A stretch of DNA of 7,309 nucleotides. It comes from Methanosarcinales archaeon. Its GTDB lineage: Archaea > Halobacteriota > Methanosarcinia > Methanosarcinales > Methanogasteraceae. The position numbers were made by a program, and so were the translations under genes. The notes beneath the pieces are model-generated. The model made no database searches and was not told the DNA's origin. It was given only the letters and a program-made list of their open reading frames with translations. Where the stretch lies: NCBI GenBank assembly GCA_003661105.1, contig QMVM01000101.1:1-7309 (forward strand), given 5' to 3'. Shown one piece after another: positions 4,672-7,309 of this stretch (positions within the stretch are counted from its first letter, which is position 1; every line of letters begins with the position of its first letter).

Positions 4672-5748
4672 ATGAAGGCAATAAACATACTCTTAATCAC
4701 AATCATCGGCATCTCGCTTCTGATGGCGGGATGCGTCGATAACGAACTAACTTCCGACCAGATTAAGCAGCAGATACTGGCGCATCAGGACAGTGTGCAA
4801 AGTTTCACCTGCAACATGATCATGTCGAGCAACAATGAGACTATGGTCATGAACTACATGTACAAGCAGCCGAACATGATCCGGATGGAATACACCGAAC
4901 CTTTCGAAGTGGTCGGGCAGGTCATGGTTTCGAATGGCACGCACATCTGGATGTATGATCCTACTGAGAATATAGTCAGGACTGCAAACATTCCGGCGTC
5001 TGCACAGACGAACAGGTCCAGAGACGCCCTGTTCCTCAAGGATCTGGTCGATACATGCGCGATCGTTCCGACTGGGGTTGAAACCGTCTCGGGGCGCCAA
5101 TGTTACAGAATTGCCGCGACACCGGAGGATGCGGCCATGCCTATGACGGTTGATGTGTGGCTCGATAAATGGAACTGGATGCCACTTAAGATCGAGACGT
5201 ACCAGAACGGCGAACTCCTGATGAGCATGGAGTATCAGGACGTAGTGTTCAATGTGGATATCCCGAACAGCACATTCGAATTCGAGATACCGGAAGGCGC
5301 AACCGTTGAACGTACTGACGAGGCGGAGGCACCAAAGACTATGACCCTCGAAGAGGCGCAGGCAGAGGTTTTGTTTGATATTAAGGAGCCCGCGTATCTG
5401 CCGCAGGGTTATGAGATGCGGAGTGTCATGGTTACCCCTGTTTCGGCATCCAAGGACGGTGTGGTCCTTGTATACACCAATGCGACAGATGAAAACATGC
5501 TATTAGCGCAGCTTACAATGGTTCAACTGGTCGAGAGCGCATACAACGAATCCGCAGAGCCGGTGGTGTCGCTTGAAGGCGATAACGAGACGATCACAGT
5601 TGGCGATGGATATAACTGCACGATGACGACGATGGAAGCACAACTTGGCACGACCGTGGTGCTCCAGTGGAACGATGGCGCGCGTGATTACATGCTTGCC
5701 AGTTCGCTTGACCGGGAAGAGTTGATTAACATCGCAAACTCGATCTGA
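4672..5748 (+). CDS. LolA-like surface lipoprotein with DUF4367-like C-terminal domain
   Basis: This is a 358-aa secreted protein. Residues 1-20 form a signal peptide (MKAINILLITIIGISLLMAG) followed by Cys21; LMAGC is a good lipobox, so the mature protein is probably lipid-anchored outside the cell. Residues about 25-210 resemble the LolA/LppX/outer-membrane-lipoprotein-sorting fold (COG2834 type), with alternating strands such as MRMEYTEPFEVVGQVMVSNG-type segments and DVWLDKWNWMPLKIE. Residues about 225-358 resemble DUF4367 (EEAQAEVLFDIKEPAYLPQGYEM). Archaea of this type have no outer membrane, so a lipid-binding or envelope role is inferred rather than lipoprotein sorting. About eight N-x-S/T sequons (for example Asn55, Asn88, Asn114, Asn199, Asn270, Asn292, Asn305, Asn315) fit a glycosylated surface protein. 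It follows the PAP2-like gene by 47 bases. Confidence 0.8.
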   Translation: MKAINILLITIIGISLLMAGCVDNELTSDQIKQQILAHQDSVQSFTCNMIMSSNNETMVMNYMYKQPNMIRMEYTEPFEVVGQVMVSNGTHIWMYDPTENIVRTANIPASAQTNRSRDALFLKDLVDTCAIVPTGVETVSGRQCYRIAATPEDAAMPMTVDVWLDKWNWMPLKIETYQNGELLMSMEYQDVVFNVDIPNSTFEFEIPEGATVERTDEAEAPKTMTLEEAQAEVLFDIKEPAYLPQGYEMRSVMVTPVSASKDGVVLVYTNATDENMLLAQLTMVQLVESAYNESAEPVVSLEGDNETITVGDGYNCTMTTMEAQLGTTVVLQWNDGARDYMLASSLDREELINIANSI

Positions 5749-5765
5749 TCATTGCAGGCACAAGT

Positions 5766-5815
5766 CCGGAAGCTGCCGGCTCAACACCAGTGTTGGGTCG
5801 GTGGTCGGTGCCACC
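5766..5815 (+). promoter_or_regulatory. Structured leader between the lipoprotein gene and thiL
   Basis: The 77-base gap before thiL has three short dyads in a row: CCGG at 5766-5769 and 5776-5779; the near-perfect palindrome CAACAC-CA-GTGTTG (5782-5795); and a hairpin GGTGG/CCACC with a 6-base loop (5800-5815), ending 10 bases before the thiL ATG. No AT-rich promoter is seen here, so thiL is probably read from upstream. The dyads could be a regulator site or RNA structure affecting thiL translation. I see no TPP-riboswitch core. Confidence 0.25.
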
Positions 5816-5825
5816 AGAGAGTATC

Positions 5826-6740
5826 ATGACCATCTATGAACTCGGCGAGACTGCGCTCGTCAGGGCGATCATCCGGAATCTGGATATCGAATTTGAGGAC
5901 TGCGCCGTAATCGATCTTGCGGATGCCGAATATCTGGTCGCAACCACTGACATGTTCCACCGGGTGACTGACTTTCCGGAGGAGATGAGCGCATGGCAGA
6001 TAGGGTGGATGACTGCGGCAGGCACATTAAGCGATATCGCCGCGATGGGTGCGCGTCCTTTCGGACTGCTCGTATCAATCGGGCTTCCCAACCTTCCGCC
6101 GGCATTTGTGGAGTCGATGATCGAGGGGTTAAGTGATTGTGCACACGAATGCGGCACAGCCATCATCGGCGGGGACACGGATTCGCATCAGGAACTGACG
6201 ATTACGGGAACTGCGCTCGGACGTGTGCGAAAGGATCAGATCCTTCGGAGGTGCGGCGCGCAGGTCGGCGATCTGGTCTGCGTCACAGGGTACCTCGGCA
6301 CAGCAGGCGCTGGCATGAGGGCGCTGGAATTGGGACGAGCTGTGGATGATCCGGTTGCGGTGAAGAAATTATTCGAGCCGGTTCCACGCATAACCGAGGG
6401 AATAAGACTTGCAGAATCAAAAGCAGTAACCTCGATGATGGATAACAGCGACGGACTTTCACTATCGCTCTATCAACTGGCAGAGGTGAATGGATGCGGA
6501 TTTACGATACATGCAGACTCGCTTCCGGTGCTGCCGGGACTGGACATGGGTTTGGGTCTTGAGCTGGCACTGTATGATGGCGGAGACTTCGAGTTGCTCT
6601 TCACGGTTGCGCCGGAGAGACTTGTGGATGCCAGGAATGCGTGTGAACTGACTGTTATTGGGGAGGTGACACCGGTGGCGGGGGGGATAACACTTGACAA
6701 AACGAGGGAGATCGAGCGAAAAGGTTATCGGTCATTATGA
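5826..6740 (+). CDS. thiL: Thiamine-monophosphate kinase
   Basis: ThiL phosphorylates thiamine monophosphate with ATP to give thiamine diphosphate, the last step of the cofactor pathway in the cytoplasm. From ATG 5826 the protein is 304 aa, slightly short for the family; an in-frame GTG at 5790 would add 12 residues unlike the family start (ELGE near the N-terminus is expected). Matching segments are TTDMFHRVTDFP (40-51), TLSDIAAMGARP (67-78), GGDT (115-118), ALGRV (130-134), CVTGYLGTAGAGM (152-164), MMDNSDGL (204-211) and GGDFELLFT (252-260). The N-terminal metal/nucleotide motif, usually G-x-GDDAA, reads FEDCAV (23-28): one Asp is Glu and the preceding Gly is lost. No clear ribosome site precedes the ATG. 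It is followed after 15 bases by the ABC ATPase gene. Confidence 0.92.
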   Translation: MTIYELGETALVRAIIRNLDIEFEDCAVIDLADAEYLVATTDMFHRVTDFPEEMSAWQIGWMTAAGTLSDIAAMGARPFGLLVSIGLPNLPPAFVESMIEGLSDCAHECGTAIIGGDTDSHQELTITGTALGRVRKDQILRRCGAQVGDLVCVTGYLGTAGAGMRALELGRAVDDPVAVKKLFEPVPRITEGIRLAESKAVTSMMDNSDGLSLSLYQLAEVNGCGFTIHADSLPVLPGLDMGLGLELALYDGGDFELLFTVAPERLVDARNACELTVIGEVTPVAGGITLDKTREIERKGYRSL

Positions 6741-6755
6741 TGCCTAAATATAATT

Positions 6756-7309
6756 ATGCTCACGATAGCCAATATCACGAGGGTCTTTGAATCGGAGAGC
6801 GGACAGGTCGAAGCGCTTCGGAATATCAACCTCGAGGTCTTTGACAAGGAGTTTCTCTGCTTTATCGGTCCGTCCGGATGCGGCAAAACGACACTCCTGC
6901 GGATCATTGCCGGGCTGGATAAACCGACCTCCGGGGAAGTGTTCCTTGAGGGTAAGGCGATAAAATCGCCGGACCCGGAGCGGGGCATGGTATTTCAAGA
7001 GTATTCGCTATTTCCATGGAGAACGATAATCGATAACATTGCTTTCGGACTGGAGATGAAAGGAGAGCCAGCGGAGGATCGGCACAGGATCGCGCTTAAA
7101 TACCTGAAACTGGTCGGACTGGAAGCGTTCGAGCGTAGTTACCCGTATGAGCTTTCGGGAGGGATGCGGCAGCGGGTTGCGATTGCACGGGCTCTTGCAA
7201 ATGATCCGAAGGTGCTGTTGATGGATGAGCCGTTCGGATCGGTCGATGCCCAGACAAGAAACTTCCTGCAGGGCGAACTGCTGCGGATATGGGGGGAGAC
7301 GCGAAAGAC
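6756..7309 (+). CDS. NitT/TauT-type ABC transporter ATPase (3' end outside window)
   Basis: An open frame from ATG 6756 runs off the end of the window after 184 codons of an expected ~250. Motifs are Walker A GPSGCGKTT (38-46), the Q-loop VFQEYSLFPW (79-88), signature LSGGMRQR (133-140), Walker B VLLMDEP (153-159) and D-loop SVDAQTR (162-168). The FQEYSLFPWRT segment is typical of nitrate/sulfonate/taurine importer ATPases (SsuB/TauB/NrtD). It therefore energises uptake of a small anionic or heterocyclic substrate by a permease and binding protein that should lie downstream. ThiZ, which imports a thiamine-pyrimidine precursor, belongs to the same ATPase family, and thiL is 15 bases upstream, but this is only a contextual hint. 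No ribosome site is seen, so coupling to thiL translation is possible. Confidence 0.93.
   Translation, partial: MLTIANITRVFESESGQVEALRNINLEVFDKEFLCFIGPSGCGKTTLLRIIAGLDKPTSGEVFLEGKAIKSPDPERGMVFQEYSLFPWRTIIDNIAFGLEMKGEPAEDRHRIALKYLKLVGLEAFERSYPYELSGGMRQRVAIARALANDPKVLLMDEPFGSVDAQTRNFLQGELLRIWGETRK

Noticed and set aside
5749..5825. TPP riboswitch ahead of thiL
   Set aside because: The gap is only 77 bases and lacks the CUGAGA and ACCUGAU-type core sequences.
1..7309. CRISPR array, tRNA or rRNA genes
   Set aside because: No regularly spaced direct repeats, cloverleaf-type T-loop signatures or rRNA-like conserved stretches were seen by eye on either strand.

Overview
The window is archaeal DNA, most likely from a methanogen- or ANME-type euryarchaeon near Methanosarcinales (an inference; no rRNA or marker phylogeny is available). 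Supporting signs are an archaeal transcription factor S (TFS) gene, TATA/BRE-like promoter elements, several genes that look leaderless, and ATGA stop/start overlaps. Every intact gene whose end is visible stops at TGA.

Left part (1-2000, + strand): a promoter with a strong operator-like dyad leads into a tight operon. It holds a 40-codon small ORF, an ABC-2 type exporter ATPase and its six-helix permease, each overlapping the next by ATGA. A third membrane-protein gene follows but is frameshifted and cut off after about 40 codons, where it meets a convergent ywbE-type gene.

Middle part (1985-3600): ywbE and the TFS gene both lie on the - strand. Between them is a roughly 780-bp insertion element with imperfect 49-bp terminal inverted repeats (13 identical outer bases). 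It carries a broken transposase gene: intact N-terminal HTH region, an in-frame amber codon, a frameshift, and apparent loss of the catalytic centre. Both ends remain, so it is an internally deleted IS. The TFS gene is divergent from the next gene across a short AT-rich promoter region.

Right part (3683-7309, + strand): a PAP2-like multi-spanning membrane protein with an extra C-terminal zinc ribbon; a probable surface lipoprotein with a LolA-like domain and a DUF4367-like C-terminal domain; thiamine-monophosphate kinase (ThiL); and the start of a nitrate/sulfonate/taurine (NitT/TauT)-type ABC transporter ATPase that runs off the window. The last could import a thiamine precursor or another small anion; the window does not decide.

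I see no CRISPR array, rRNA, tRNA or clear defence system. The most unusual points are the operator dyad and small ORF ahead of the exporter, the truncated third operon gene, the deleted IS with its amber codon, and the PAP2/zinc-ribbon fusion.
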